A DNA stretch of 64,000 nucleotides from Cymbidium sinense (Eukaryota; Streptophyta; Magnoliopsida; Asparagales; Orchidaceae): contig CM038228.1 in the NCBI GenBank assembly GCA_021442155.1, positions 89,609,737 through 89,673,736 on the forward strand, given 5' to 3'. Positions 1 to 11,642 of the stretch are shown here, in pieces; position 1 is the stretch's first letter; every line of letters starts with the position of its first letter. Position numbers and translations under genes: made by a program. The notes beneath the pieces are model-generated. The model had not been told where the DNA came from. It worked only from the letters and a program-made list of their open reading frames with translations, and made no database searches.

Positions 1-3000
1 TCAAACCAATTCCAAATTCAATGAAACTTGGCCAACCTTTTTCAAACATATAAACATATTCAAATTGAAACCCAAGCCAAATGACCATTTTACCTAGGCC
101 ATAGGTAACAAAATCACTTGGAATTTGGTCAATTCCTTTTCGAATACTTGGCATCCTCTTAGTGGACCAAATGGTCTAATGAACCTAGTGCATGACCAAA
201 TGGGTTTGGGTCAAACCCAACCCCCAAAATAGACCACCTCCTTGAAAATGGCACATGGAATCCTCCCTCCACCTTGTTTGATCACATGGCCACCCTCTCC
301 TCCTCCTGCCAAAAATGTCATCAAACAAATCAAACAACCCATTGAATAGGTCATTGGATCAAAATGACATCTCCTTTACTTGGTGTCCGATTGCTCTTGA
401 TATACTTTAATTTGATTTCATTTTGATCCCAATTGATTGAGCAAGAAAGCGGAAGTCATTTCCCAGATCCTAAGCTCTCAAATAATTCCCAAATTCCATT
501 TTCTCGATTTTCATAGATTGAAAATAGGGAGCTCCACTAAAAATCCAACTTCTACACTCAATATCAATTTACTTTGCAAGCATCCTCAGGGAACTCAATC
601 AAGCTCACCCAAGCTTTTTCCCAAGCTCCAAAGGCAAGGGAGGTGCTATTTTGGTCAAAGCCGCAAGGAAGTGAAGGTGGAGTTGGCCCATATGAGGATC
701 CACCAATCTCAACACCTCAAACTCTCAACAAAGCTTCGTCTCCACTGATGAAGCTTCTCCAAGAATGAAAGTGATCACTTGAGGTATGCCATTAAACCGC
801 TTAATTTCAATGTGGTCTAGTCATTTGTGATGTAAAGTGTCACCCCATGAGATTCTAGCCATCATATGTGATTCCATTTCCCTTTAGATGGTGTGGGTTG
901 AGTTTCAATCCAATCTAATCTTAATTGAGCTCGAATCTTCTCCTAGATGATGGACGGTGTCCATTCCTCACAAAGAAGAATAGGGAAGGATCATGGGTCA
1001 TCCATCCGTGCATTTTAGATGGATGACCATGATACAAGATGCGTAGATCCATGTTTTAATCCCTTAGATTTGCGGCTTTAATCCATGGTGCGCTGAAAAC
1101 TATAATATCAATCCCACGTGTGGAAAGTGCATGCCACGTGATGGCCCGTGGCACGAGATTAAACATTTAATTACTAAATCACTTCATGAAAACTTCCTAA
1201 ATTTATATCTAAGCTTAGAAAAATCAAAAAAAAATGAAATAAATTGCATTGGATAGATAATTGAACATAGAATATTCTAAAAATGATTTAAATGGATTTT
1301 GAATAGTGTTTTTCTCTAGATTTAGGTTTTATTGGGAATGATATTTTATTAATTATCCTTTAATTTTTTCACTGATTAATCCCAAACTTCTTGTGCATAA
1401 TTAATGGGATGACTCTGCCTCTCCTAATTTTCTTGGGATTTATTGGTGGTTTAGTTAGGAGAATTGCTAGTTCATTCTTTAATCACTCCTTTAATGTAAT
1501 TAAGCAATTAAGGGGTATAATTATTGGTCAACCCTTAATTGAGTCAATTAAGTTTTGTGAATATGAGGTTTAGGGAATAATTTTGGGATACTTTCCTTAA
1601 GATATTCCTTAAGCCCCTTTCTTCTTAATCCAACCTTAATTAAGTTAATTCACTAATTACCCCTTAATTAATTTCATAAAATTCTAAAATTTTCCAGAAC
1701 TCAATTAATCTATATTTGGTAGATGGTTAGGTGTTCAAGAGCTTAAGTATAATTAAGAAAATCAAAACTCAACTCACATGTGTGAGAGGTGTTATGAAAT
1801 TACTTAAAATAAACCCCTTAGCTTAATTAATTAATCATGATCATGAGCCAATTGCATTAGGCACCTTTCTTTCTTAGGTGCATTGCTGATTTAAATTCCT
1901 TGTGTGGTTTTATGTCATATCATTGGCTCATAATTATTTGATTAACTATGCTAAAATGTAGGTGGGGTAATTAACACACTTAATTCATACCTTAACCTAA
2001 GCAACATATAAATCATCTAATAATCCTAAGAACAAAATCAATAAACATATGTGTGAATGGGTTAGAGCACAAACACATCTCATTTCTCAAATTAAATCAA
2101 CTCAAACAAAATCAAACCTTCCTTAAAATAACTTGATTTGCTTTAAGCTTTCTTATTTCATAAGATTGTCTTTAGAAAATTAGGTGAATGTGTTTACATG
2201 CTTTCATCACTTTAGTTCTTTCCTAATATGCTAAATGTGTATGTCATATGAATTTCATGCATTCATGCTTTTCAAAAATCAAATTAGAAATAAAATATTT
2301 TCTTTATGTCAAATTGCATGTTTTGGCTAAAGTGAAAAAAATATGACTGTCTATTATCACTATTAAATTCAAAACTATTTTTAAAATATATAAATCAAAC
2401 ACCTAAAACTGAAAGTGTGCTACTTATAATTATTTATAAGCTTGTATGTGGATATAAATATGAAGATGTGTATAGTGTGGCTTTCCTTTTCTCTTCTTTT
2501 AGCATAGTTTTGAATAGGATTTGGCAAAGTGTATAGTTCATTTGAAAAGAACACAACACTTATCTAACCCCATTCCTATTCATTCCTATGCTATTATCTA
2601 AGAAGGACATTCCCACTTGTACATATAACTTACATAAATAAAACAAACAAACAAATACAAACTTTTTGCATCTTTCTTTTTTTATTCATTTCTTTTATAC
2701 ATTTGTTTGTATTTAAGAAAAGTGGTATATTAATCTGGACAACCCTGAGATTGTAAGGCTTTAAGTAGCCCTAAGTAGGTCTTGTACCTTGCACCCCTGG
2801 TGCTAACAATGGCATCATACTCACTTATGCCTTGTATACATATACATGTGTATATGAATAATAGATAAAAGAAACCCCTCTTTTCTACTTAATGGAAACC
2901 ATGCATCATAATGCATTCAAATTTTCTTAAGTAATATTTCTTATAATTCATCATAAAGTGTGCTAAATATTTCCAATTGTATGTATAGATATGCTAAGGG

Positions 3001-5580
3001 TTCATTCATATACATGTTGTACATGTTGGGAAAGAAATGAAGTGATGTATATTTTGTGATATTAATTCACTTTATTTAATCTTAAAATGCCTTTCTTTTT
3101 GAATAGGTTTGTTTAGGGAAAATCTAAACATAGGATTAATTAAAACACATAATAAAACATTCACTAAATAAAACTAAACATGAATCTACTTTATAAATCA
3201 CTTAGGGTAGGGAAGGAAAGAGAAGTTCTCTTCTCTTTTCCCTCTCTTTATAACCTTTAGTAATTAAGTAAGTTCACCTAAACCAAAATAAATCATCAAA
3301 TAAAATTGACCCAAATCAACTAAACAACTTAAATGAAACCACCCATCTAAGTTGAACATCTTCACACTTAGAAAATTTAAACCTTAAAACCATAGCTAAG
3401 CATACCACACAAACCTTTTAAAGCACACACATTAGGTTAAGTCACCACTTCTAGCTTTAGGTTAGGGCAGTGCATGGCTTGATGTTTGCTTTTATTTTGT
3501 AATGTATTATTTCTAGTCTGGATGTTAGGTTGAATGTGCATAGAATGAATGGTATGACGATTTAGCCTAATCATTATTTTTTGTAGGGGATTGTGCTTAA
3601 GGGGCATTGTAATAAAAATATAAATGCTTTTGTTGTGCAGGTGCTTATACCTCTAAGCATAATCTAATAGGCCAAGTGGACTTGGTGGTCATGTGTATGG
3701 GGTAAGTCAATATACATGAGATTTGTATGGTTTGTTTAGCTAATCTCTATTTTGCATGTGTTAGTTAGATTTACTTTTCCTTTTCATGTAATTTTTATAA
3801 TTAGGATTTTGGAATGAATGTTATAGGGGATTAGGATGAGCATTGGTCATAAGATTACATCTTATGTACCATGTGAAGCCTTTGGAGCTACCACTTTCCA
3901 ACCATCCAAAAGAATGAACCAAAAGAAGAAAGAAGAATAAAGAAAAAAAGAATAAAGAAGAGAAAAGAAGAAAAAGAAATGAAGATCCCATAACATGAAT
4001 TTTCTTACTTGATTGTAAATTAATTCATTTGTAATCCAGGTTGTATAAGGGTAGAGCTCAGCTACCTAATTTATTTTTAAGTTTGTGGATGTTGCCTGAC
4101 CACAAATGGCATTTTGTTCTTTTGCACTAGCTTTATAAAATGTTTGATGTTTCGTTTAGCTTGTGTATTAAGATGGCATGTTTTCCTAGTTTCTTCCTTA
4201 CTTTGATGTATGACCTGAATCACGATTAGGCTCTTAAGAAAAAATAAATCTTCTACCAAATTAAATAACTCAAAATTAAAAATAAATAACTCATAATCTC
4301 ATTTAAAGCCTAGGTTAAAGTCAAGATAAAAGAATTAGCAACCCCTTAATTGGATGAGTATTTCTTTTATAACATCATGCATAAAAGCATATTATTTCAC
4401 TCTTGATTGGAGGGCTTCCACCTTTCGAGAACTTGGCTTGACCTTTAAGCCATGGTGGAAACACACCTCCCCTTCTCTTCTAATTTTGGCCATAATCTAC
4501 TTCTCATGCATTAGGTATATGAATCCTATAAGCACGAGTCAAATGATTGTCCAAAATGAAAGTAAAATGTAATATATTTTGCATTAGATTTAGGTCATTT
4601 TTTCATGCCCTTACATGATCTAGTCTCTTAGAGAGTGAGTTTAAGGACTTAGTCTTTTCTAAATAAACAATATCTATCTTGCATAAAACATATGACTTGC
4701 CTACATGAATTTAAAATCATAGGAGGAGTTAGTTGTGGCAGAGGTTGTAAGTCCAAGCCAGTGGTTTGTCCTCTCTTAGAGGCAAACCAAATACCCATTT
4801 TCATCTTAGATTTAGGTCATGCTTTTGGCCCTCGCTCCTAGATTTAGGTTCTAAGGTTGCTTCTCCCTTCTATAGGCCATAAGCATAAATCCTCACCTCT
4901 TAGGCATTTTCATAACCTTGTATTATGGAATTATAAGCCCTAAACTTCTAATAAAAAATTCAACTCAAATAAATAATTCAATTTTGAAAATGTAAAGCTC
5001 AACCATAGGATAGTTTGAGAGGCTCACTAAGTTTCCTAGCATCATGAGCATCTCTTACTTATCTTCCTTTGGCTTTGATAATAACTCTTTCTCTTTGATC
5101 GATCCCATTTGATCTTCAAAAATAGACTAATCGATTGATAGTCCTACCTATTAAAATATTTGGAGACAATAATTGTTTACCTTAATCGAGAGTATTCCTA
5201 AGGAATCCCCTTTCTTAGGATGTAATTAACTATAGGAGTTTGCCCCTGTAGGGAACTTAACGAACCCGATTTAAAATAAACCCTGCTTTATTTTTTCATG
5301 TAAAGTAAGGAAAGAATCTATAGTATATATGCAGACCCATTGTCCTTAGGAGTCCTTGTTGAGGTGATTAGGTCCATTCTAAGGTGGTGACTCCTATCTT
5401 TCGAGATAGTACACCTCTCCTCAATGTCATACCTGATCACCCTCAATAAGAATATCTGCAGATCTACGTGGAGTCCAAAAATGCAAAAAAGGAGTATATT
5501 TCTATCTTCATTTTATTCCACATAGATTAAAGTGGAAGTATACCTTCTTTAGAAATTAAAATCTATAAAAAATTCACCAT
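1..5580 (+). mobile_element. Giant LTR copy A (left end outside window)
   Basis: Long AT-rich non-coding repeat. Landmarks shared in the same order with copy C include the 'gggatgactctgcctctcct' block (1,408), the 'attaggcaccttt' block (about 1,857), the 'taagtcaccacttctagct' block (3,438), the 'gtataagggtagagctcagc' block (4,044) and the terminal block with 'gatctacgtgg' (5,461). No open frame of useful length runs through it. The label LTR rests on the inverted copy, where the same terminal block is followed by a PBS-like site; this is inference. A hairpin with 11-bp arms (GGTCATCCATC/GATGGATGACC) lies near 987-1,021. The exact right end is uncertain. Confidence 0.6.
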
Positions 5581-5589
5581 AGTGGGTAG

Positions 5590-6440
5590 TAAATCGAAAA
5601 TCAATGATTCGAGGTCGCCGACTAAACCTCGATCTATCTCGGTGAAATGAACTGAGGTATGAGCCTCCCTAGCCCTCTTCTACTAAAGATGCTTCCCCAT
5701 GCTACTGGGGATAACAGATCTCAAATCAAATTGAGCCTCAGATTCAGATCGTCCATAGGCTCCGGCAACCTAGCATAGAACTAAATGGAGGCTGACATAT
5801 GACCTCCTACTTTGACTGACTGGTGGCTGAAATTGAATCGTTGGTGGTGGTGGAGCAGAGATCCTCCTGGCATCCTCTCTCACCATACATAGAGGATGGA
5901 ATGGGGTTGTAACAAGAAATCAAAGTGGGCAACTCTTCAATAATGGACCATGTAGCTGCCTCCATCTCCCTGGTGATGGAAGTATGATACCGCTTTATCA
6001 TGCGATTCTTATTCCTCCTCAGGTCTTGGTGAGGCTAGAGTAGAGTTGACACCTCGTGGGGAGACAATCTGGGATTGGAGCCTTCCCAGGAAAGTGCTTG
6101 AGTGGGTGCTACCCCTCCTTAACACGAGAATGCATTGGCGCTATCACAGACAGTCGATTTTTGAACCTCCCCCTTCCTCTTTAGTGAGGGAATATCAAAA
6201 TCTGATGGCATGTCAATCTGAATGACCGGCTTTTACCCAATCACTATGCTCCTACTAACAGTGGTGAGGGGAGTGCCCTCATAGGTAATCCTCACCCCCT
6301 CAAAACCTCATCCAAAGTGGATGAGATGGGCATAGTTAGAGCGGGGAAGGCTGGCCTAATCTAGGGCCAGATCCATCCCATGGGGAAAGGTGAACACATA
6401 TTTGGGTGCTATCATTTCTATTAAAAGCAGCTACTAAACC
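5590..6440 (-). pseudogene. Unrecognised decayed coding-like block
   Basis: A GC-richer block between the end of LTR copy A and the hairpin array. Read on the minus strand it gives protein-like stretches broken by stops, including a 64-residue open piece at 5,807-6,001 and phrases such as EGVRITYEGTPLTT and DMPSDFDIPSLKRKG around 6,190-6,310. I do not recognise the family. Its place, downstream of the minus-strand PBS-like site and hairpin array, would suit the gag-side coding region of the inverted element, but no gag, protease or RT motif is visible. It could also be an unrelated insertion. Confidence 0.3.
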
Positions 6441-6509
6441 TCTCAATGAGAGTCTGCAATGTTAAAAATAAACTTGAATCAGATTTTTGTTGATTTTGAG
6501 TTTTGAATT

Positions 6510-8390
6510 TAGAATTTGAACACATACTCAACATCTTAAAAGTGTTAAGTTGGGTTCATTTAGAATAGATTTTGAGATTTGATTAGAAAGAGGAATTTTC
6601 TAGATGTAGAATCCACTTTCAACAAATTTGGATATGTTGAAAATGGGTTCAAATATTTTTGAAGAGATCCTTCCATAAGTTCATATTTGAATTTTAATTT
6701 TGGTTTTGAGGACCATTTATTTAACAAATTTGGGTATGTTAAAGTAAATGGTCAATTTGTGTTTGTTTTGGATTTGTGATTTTTGGAATTTACTCACTTA
6801 GCAAATTTGGGTATGCTAAGTGAGATGTTTGACAAATTCTTCTTTTTATTTTTTTGTTTGCTTTATTTTATGAATCATTTGGATTTGAAAAATAGAGTCC
6901 TCATTTAACAAATTTGGGTATGCTAAATGAGGAAATCCAAGTGTGCTTTTTTTTTTTGGAAATTTTTTTGAAAAATAGGACTCCTAGCAAATTTGAGTAT
7001 GCTAAGAAAATCCTAATTTGTTTCTTTTGATTTTAATTTGATTTTGAAAAGTAGGATCCTTAGCAAATTAAAGTATGCTAAGGGAGTCCTAATATGTTTC
7101 TTTTGATTTTGATTTGATTTTGATTGAAAATGGTGACTTTACTTTAGCAATATGGTATGCGAAAATGAAGTTCCAAGGTATCTCTTTAATTTTGTGAAAT
7201 GAAAATTTTACATAGCAAATTTGAGTATGTTAAATGAAATTCCAAAAAAAATGTTTAAAATTTTTGTGTTTTGATTTTGTTTTGAAAATGGAGACTTCAC
7301 TTTAGCAAATATGGTATGCTAAAGAATGAAGTTCTAAAAGTGTTTTTGAAAATTTTGTGGAATGGACATTTCACTTAACAAATTTGAGTATGCTAAATGA
7401 AATTCCAATAATATGTTTCAAATTTTTTTATTTTTGGAAAAAGGGAGACTTTATTTTAGCAAATGGGGTATGCTAGAATGAAGTTCCAAATATATTTTAA
7501 AAATTTTTGTTTTTGTTGATTTTGAAAATAAAGATTTCCATTTAACAAATTTAGGTATGTAAGATGGAAATCAATTATGTTTCATTTTCCAAAGATATTT
7601 TAAAGATTTTTGTTTTTGTTGATTATTGCTTTTTGAAAGAGGAAATCCCAACCTAATCATATATGGAATATGTTTAGTGGCATTTCAAAATAATGTTATT
7701 TTATTTGGAAATGAAATTTCCATTCAATAAATTTGGGCATATTTAATTGAGATATTCATATGTGCTTTTTGAAAGTTTATTTTTGATTTTGATTGGAAAT
7801 GAAACCTCCATTTAATAAATGTGGCTATATTGAATGGAGAGGTTTCATATGTGCTTTTTGAAAATGTGAAAAATTCCAACCTAACACATGTGGATGTGTT
7901 GAGCGAAATTTCAAAGTTATGATTTTGCTTGAAGATGTAATGTCCATCCAACACATGTGGATGTGTTGAATGGAAAGGCCCATCTTCAAATTTTGTGCTT
8001 TTTGAAAACATGATTGTTGGAATTTTATTTTATTTTTTTTTGAAAAATGAAGTCTCCATCAAAATGAATTGGGTGAAGAAGTTCATTTGTGCTTTTAAAA
8101 AATGTGATTGTTGGATTCTTATTTTTGTAAAAATGATCCTACATATAACAATCACGAAGATTGTTAGATGAAGGTGATTTAGGAAAAATTTTGTGCAACA
8201 CATTTTATTATGTATATTTTGAAAGAGTGCTTTTTGAAAAGCAAGATTTTTATGAAGGATTTATTTTGTCTTTATTATTTTAGAATGAACATTTCCTTAC
8301 CATAAAAATGGTAAGGAGGAAGTCTTTAAACATTTTCTTTTTTATTAAATTTTATTTTCACCCATTGGAGAATCCAACGGGGGTTTTAAG
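6510..8390. repeat. Degenerate array of about 20 hairpins, spacing about 70-110 bp
   Basis: A short motif recurs at roughly 85-bp steps: an arm such as TTAGCA, a loop like AATTTGGGTA, then the complementary arm TGCTAA, with outer pairing that often extends the stem to 10-16 bp. Approximate centres: 6,540, 6,629, 6,732, 6,809, 6,915, 6,996, 7,070, 7,152, 7,226, 7,313, 7,386, 7,467, 7,551, 7,663, 7,735, 7,823, 7,891, 7,960, 8,155, 8,305 and 8,372. The arms differ between units but stay complementary within a unit, e.g. CTCACTTAGCA/TGCTAAGTGAG (6,795), ACCTCCATTTAATA/TATTGAATGGAGAGGT (7,803) and CCTTACCAT/ATGGTAAGG (8,293). The units are T-rich between hairpins. On the minus strand the array follows the PBS-like site, so it would lie in the leader of that element. 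Confidence 0.75.
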
Positions 8391-8560
8391 ACTAACACGG
8401 GGTGAGGTCCTAAAACCTAAAGATGTTGGCTAGCTTAACTTAAGGATAAAATAAGCTAAGTGCCAACAGAAAGAAAGATAGTCTTGGATTCATATAAAGG
8501 TACAATCCCACTATCGATACTTAGAGATAATGATCATTTACCAAAGATGGAGAGAGGAAC

Positions 8561-8579
8561 CATCCCCAACGAAGTCGCT
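8561..8579 (-). other. PBS-like site of the inverted giant-LTR element
   Basis: Read on the minus strand this is 'gcgacttcgttggggatgg', close to the TGGCGACTC(CG)CTGGGGA-type sequence commonly found just inside the 5' LTR of plant gypsy elements. It follows the conserved LTR end by about 10 bases, where the last LTR bases read ACCACA. This is the main reason for calling the repeated 3-7.5 kb units LTRs. Confidence 0.45.
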
Positions 8580-8588
8580 AGAAAAATA

Positions 8589-11500
8589 TGTGGTAAAAAA
8601 TTTTCATCTTTTAAGATGTATACTTCCATCCTCAATCTATGCAGAATAAAATAAAGATAGAAATATACTCTTTTGCATTTGGACACCACGTAGATCCGTA
8701 ATTCTTAAGGGATAACCTGTAGATCCTATGTGTTTTAATCATGGCCGTCCATCCAAAATGTGTGGATGGATAGCCCATGATTCTTCCCTGAGATCACCTA
8801 TGGGAGATGGCCACCGTCCATCTTCCATGGCATGATCCGAGCTCAATTGAGCTCGAATTGATTCAAATTCAACCCACACCATCACCATTCAAGGGAAATC
8901 ACATCTAATGGCTAGATTCTCATGAGATAAAACTTCACTTCACAAGGACCATACATCTAATCTAAGCTGATTTGTGGCAATTCACCGAGGCTATCACCTA
9001 CTAATCCTTGAAGCTTATGTGGAGATGAAGCTTTCAGTTTTGAGGTGTTGAGATTAGGTAGATCCTTCTATGGGCCAAGTCCACCTTCAACTCCTTGTAG
9101 CTTTGATTGAAGTGGTACCTTCCTCACCTTTCGAGCTTGGGAAAAGGTTTGGGTGAACTTGATTAAGTTCCCTGATGGACCTTGCAAAGTGAATTGGCTT
9201 GGTATTGAGTGTGGAGTAAGTTGGATTTCAACTTGAGTTCTCTTATTTTCAGTTTGAGAAATCGAGAAGTTCAAGTTGCTTGAGAGAGCTTGGAGAGAGT
9301 TCCAAATGCTTGCTCTAGTTTTCCTAAGTTCAATTGAGTGTGCTAGAATGAAATTCAAGTGAAATTAGGGGGAGTATATGTCCCCCTAGAGCAATCAACG
9401 GTCATGAAGGAGCTTGCCATTTTGATCCAATTAACCACCTTGAGTGGGTTTATTAGGCTATTAGAGGTGTCCTTGCATTCGTTTTGGCCTAAAGAGTGGA
9501 GTAGTGGAGCTCCCATGTGCTTAAATTAAGTGAAGGAGGGATTCCATGTGCTTAATTTCATGCAAGTGGTCAGTTTTAGCCTTAGGTTGGGTTGGGTTGA
9601 CCTAAACCCATTTGGTTAGATGTACCACATTCACTAGTCTCCACTTGGTCCACTAAGAGGGTGCCAAGTGGTCATGAAGAGGATTTGACCAAATTTCAAG
9701 TGGACTTGGCCAAAATTTACTCTATGGCCTAGAGGTAAAATAGTCATTTATCTTGGGTTTCAATTTAAATATGTTTGGTATGATTGAAAAATGGGTTAGG
9801 CCGGGTTTCCATGGATCTGAAGTTTGTTTGATATGATTTGGCTCATGTTGACCCATTTAGGTCAAAATGGGTCAACTTGGGTCAAGGTGACCAATTGGTC
9901 AAACTAGGTCAAACCAAGGGTTGTATCAAGTTCATATGACCATTTGAAATATTTTGGTGGCTTTGGTTTGATTCAATTTAGTTTATATTTTGTTTTGGTT
10001 CAGTTAAGTTCATTTAGGTCAAATGGGTCAAGTTGACCAAATTGACCCATTTGACCTATTTGGGTTAGGTCATGAGTTGGTTTATGTTTGGTTGGTCATT
10101 TAAATTGAATTGGTATCTTCGTTTCCAATCAATTTGGTTTATATTTGAGTTTGGCTCAATTTGACCTTTTAGGTCAAGTTGGGTTCATGGTTAATTGGGC
10201 TAGGTTAGGTCTAGTTGGCCAATTGAGGCTTTGGTCAAATTCAAAAATCATTTTGGAATGAACTTGGCTTATTGGTTTCAATCAATTTGGCTTAGATCAA
10301 GTTTTGACACATTTTGTCTTTGTATGTCAAGTTGGGTCAACCTGGGTCAAGTGGCTAATTGGGCTAGGTTAGGCTCAAATGTTGACTTAGTCAAGTTCAA
10401 ACATTGATCATGAATGAGTTTTGATCAATGGTTTCAATCAGTTTGGCCCATTATGAATTTTGGCTAGTTTAGGTTTCATTTTGGCTAAGTGTTGGCTTGG
10501 TCAACCCTAAGTTTGACTTGGTTTGTTCCAATTTGAGTGATTGATCATCTCATGATGAGAGGCTTAGGTGGTCTTAATTCAATCCAATTTGGTTAGGATT
10601 ATAATTTGACTCATAAGGGTACTTTAAGTCACTTTGGGTAAAGTGAGCCTAAGTAGGTCAAATGGCTTGGTTAAAGCTTGATTTGAGTTTGATTAAACTC
10701 ACATATAGACTTATGATTGAAATATAAATCCATTTGCAAGTGGTTTGAAGTCAAATGGGTTTTGATCCACTTGACAATTTCAAGTTTAAAAGAGTGAACA
10801 TGAGCTTGACTTGGGTTTGATTTTTGAATTGAGTTTTGGTTTGGTGATTGAGGTTTATGTTTATATTTGGATTCATGATTGAACGATTGATTGAATCATG
10901 AAGAAAAATCAAGAGTTTGGCTTGATTTGAAATTAATTTGGCTAAGTTCAAGATTTTGACTTGAAAGGCTTAGGTTGGATTTTGATTGAAATTGAGTTTG
11001 ATTTTTGGAGTTGGTTTTGATTATTTGAATTTATATCTCATTTATATATGTGAATATAATGAAAATATAAATGGGTTATGAAAATTTCATGAATTTGAAG
11101 TGATTTGAACTTGATTAAGCTAAGTCCTTGAGAGGAATCAAAGTGACTTAGGAAAGATTTTTTATTTGGATTTGATTTTTGGATTTAGTTTGATTGATTT
11201 GAATTTATATTTTATTTATATATGTGAATATAAATAAGAATATAAATGGGTTGTGAGAGAATTTCATGATTTGAATTGATTTAGATTTGATTCAGACTAA
11301 GTCCTTAAGAGGGAATCAAAGGACTTAGGAAATATTTTGAACTTGGAATTTCAATCATAAGCTTCAATCATTTGGAATTGATTTGAGTTTGGATAAAATC
11401 AATTAAGTTGGAATTGATTTAAGTTTGACTTGAAGGAAGGAAGTGATGAATTTAGTTCAAGCTATAGTGGCAAATTTTCTCACCAAGACATGACCTATTC

Positions 11501-11642
11501 CTATAGCTAACTCTTCTAAGTCTCTAGCTAGGTTGAGTGTCCCAATCACTAGATGTGTCTTAAGACTAAGGATCTATTAAAGTCTAAGAAGAGTCTTATG
11601 TCTAGATGAAGGGGTTGAGAGCTCATCCTAAAAATGAGTTCA
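8589..11642 (-). mobile_element. Giant LTR, inverted copy with large internal deletion
   Basis: This stretch is homologous, in reverse, to the outer part of copies A and C. The 11,480-11,642 end matches the start of copy C (17,038-17,230), with TGAACTCA against TGACCTCA at the tip. The 9,360-9,800 and 8,700-8,960 parts match copy A at 1-780 and 820-1,020. After the equivalent of about 1,080 in copy A it jumps straight to the terminal block 'gatctacgtggtgtcc', so about 4.4 kb of the middle is absent. It abuts copy B head to tail at 11,642/11,643. Open frames inside are chance ORFs in biased sequence. Confidence 0.6.

Noticed and set aside
6510..8390. Regularly spaced repeats that could be mistaken for a CRISPR-like array
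   Set aside because: Repeats are strongly diverged, spacing varies, the host is a plant and no cas genes exist. It is treated as a hairpin array of a retroelement.
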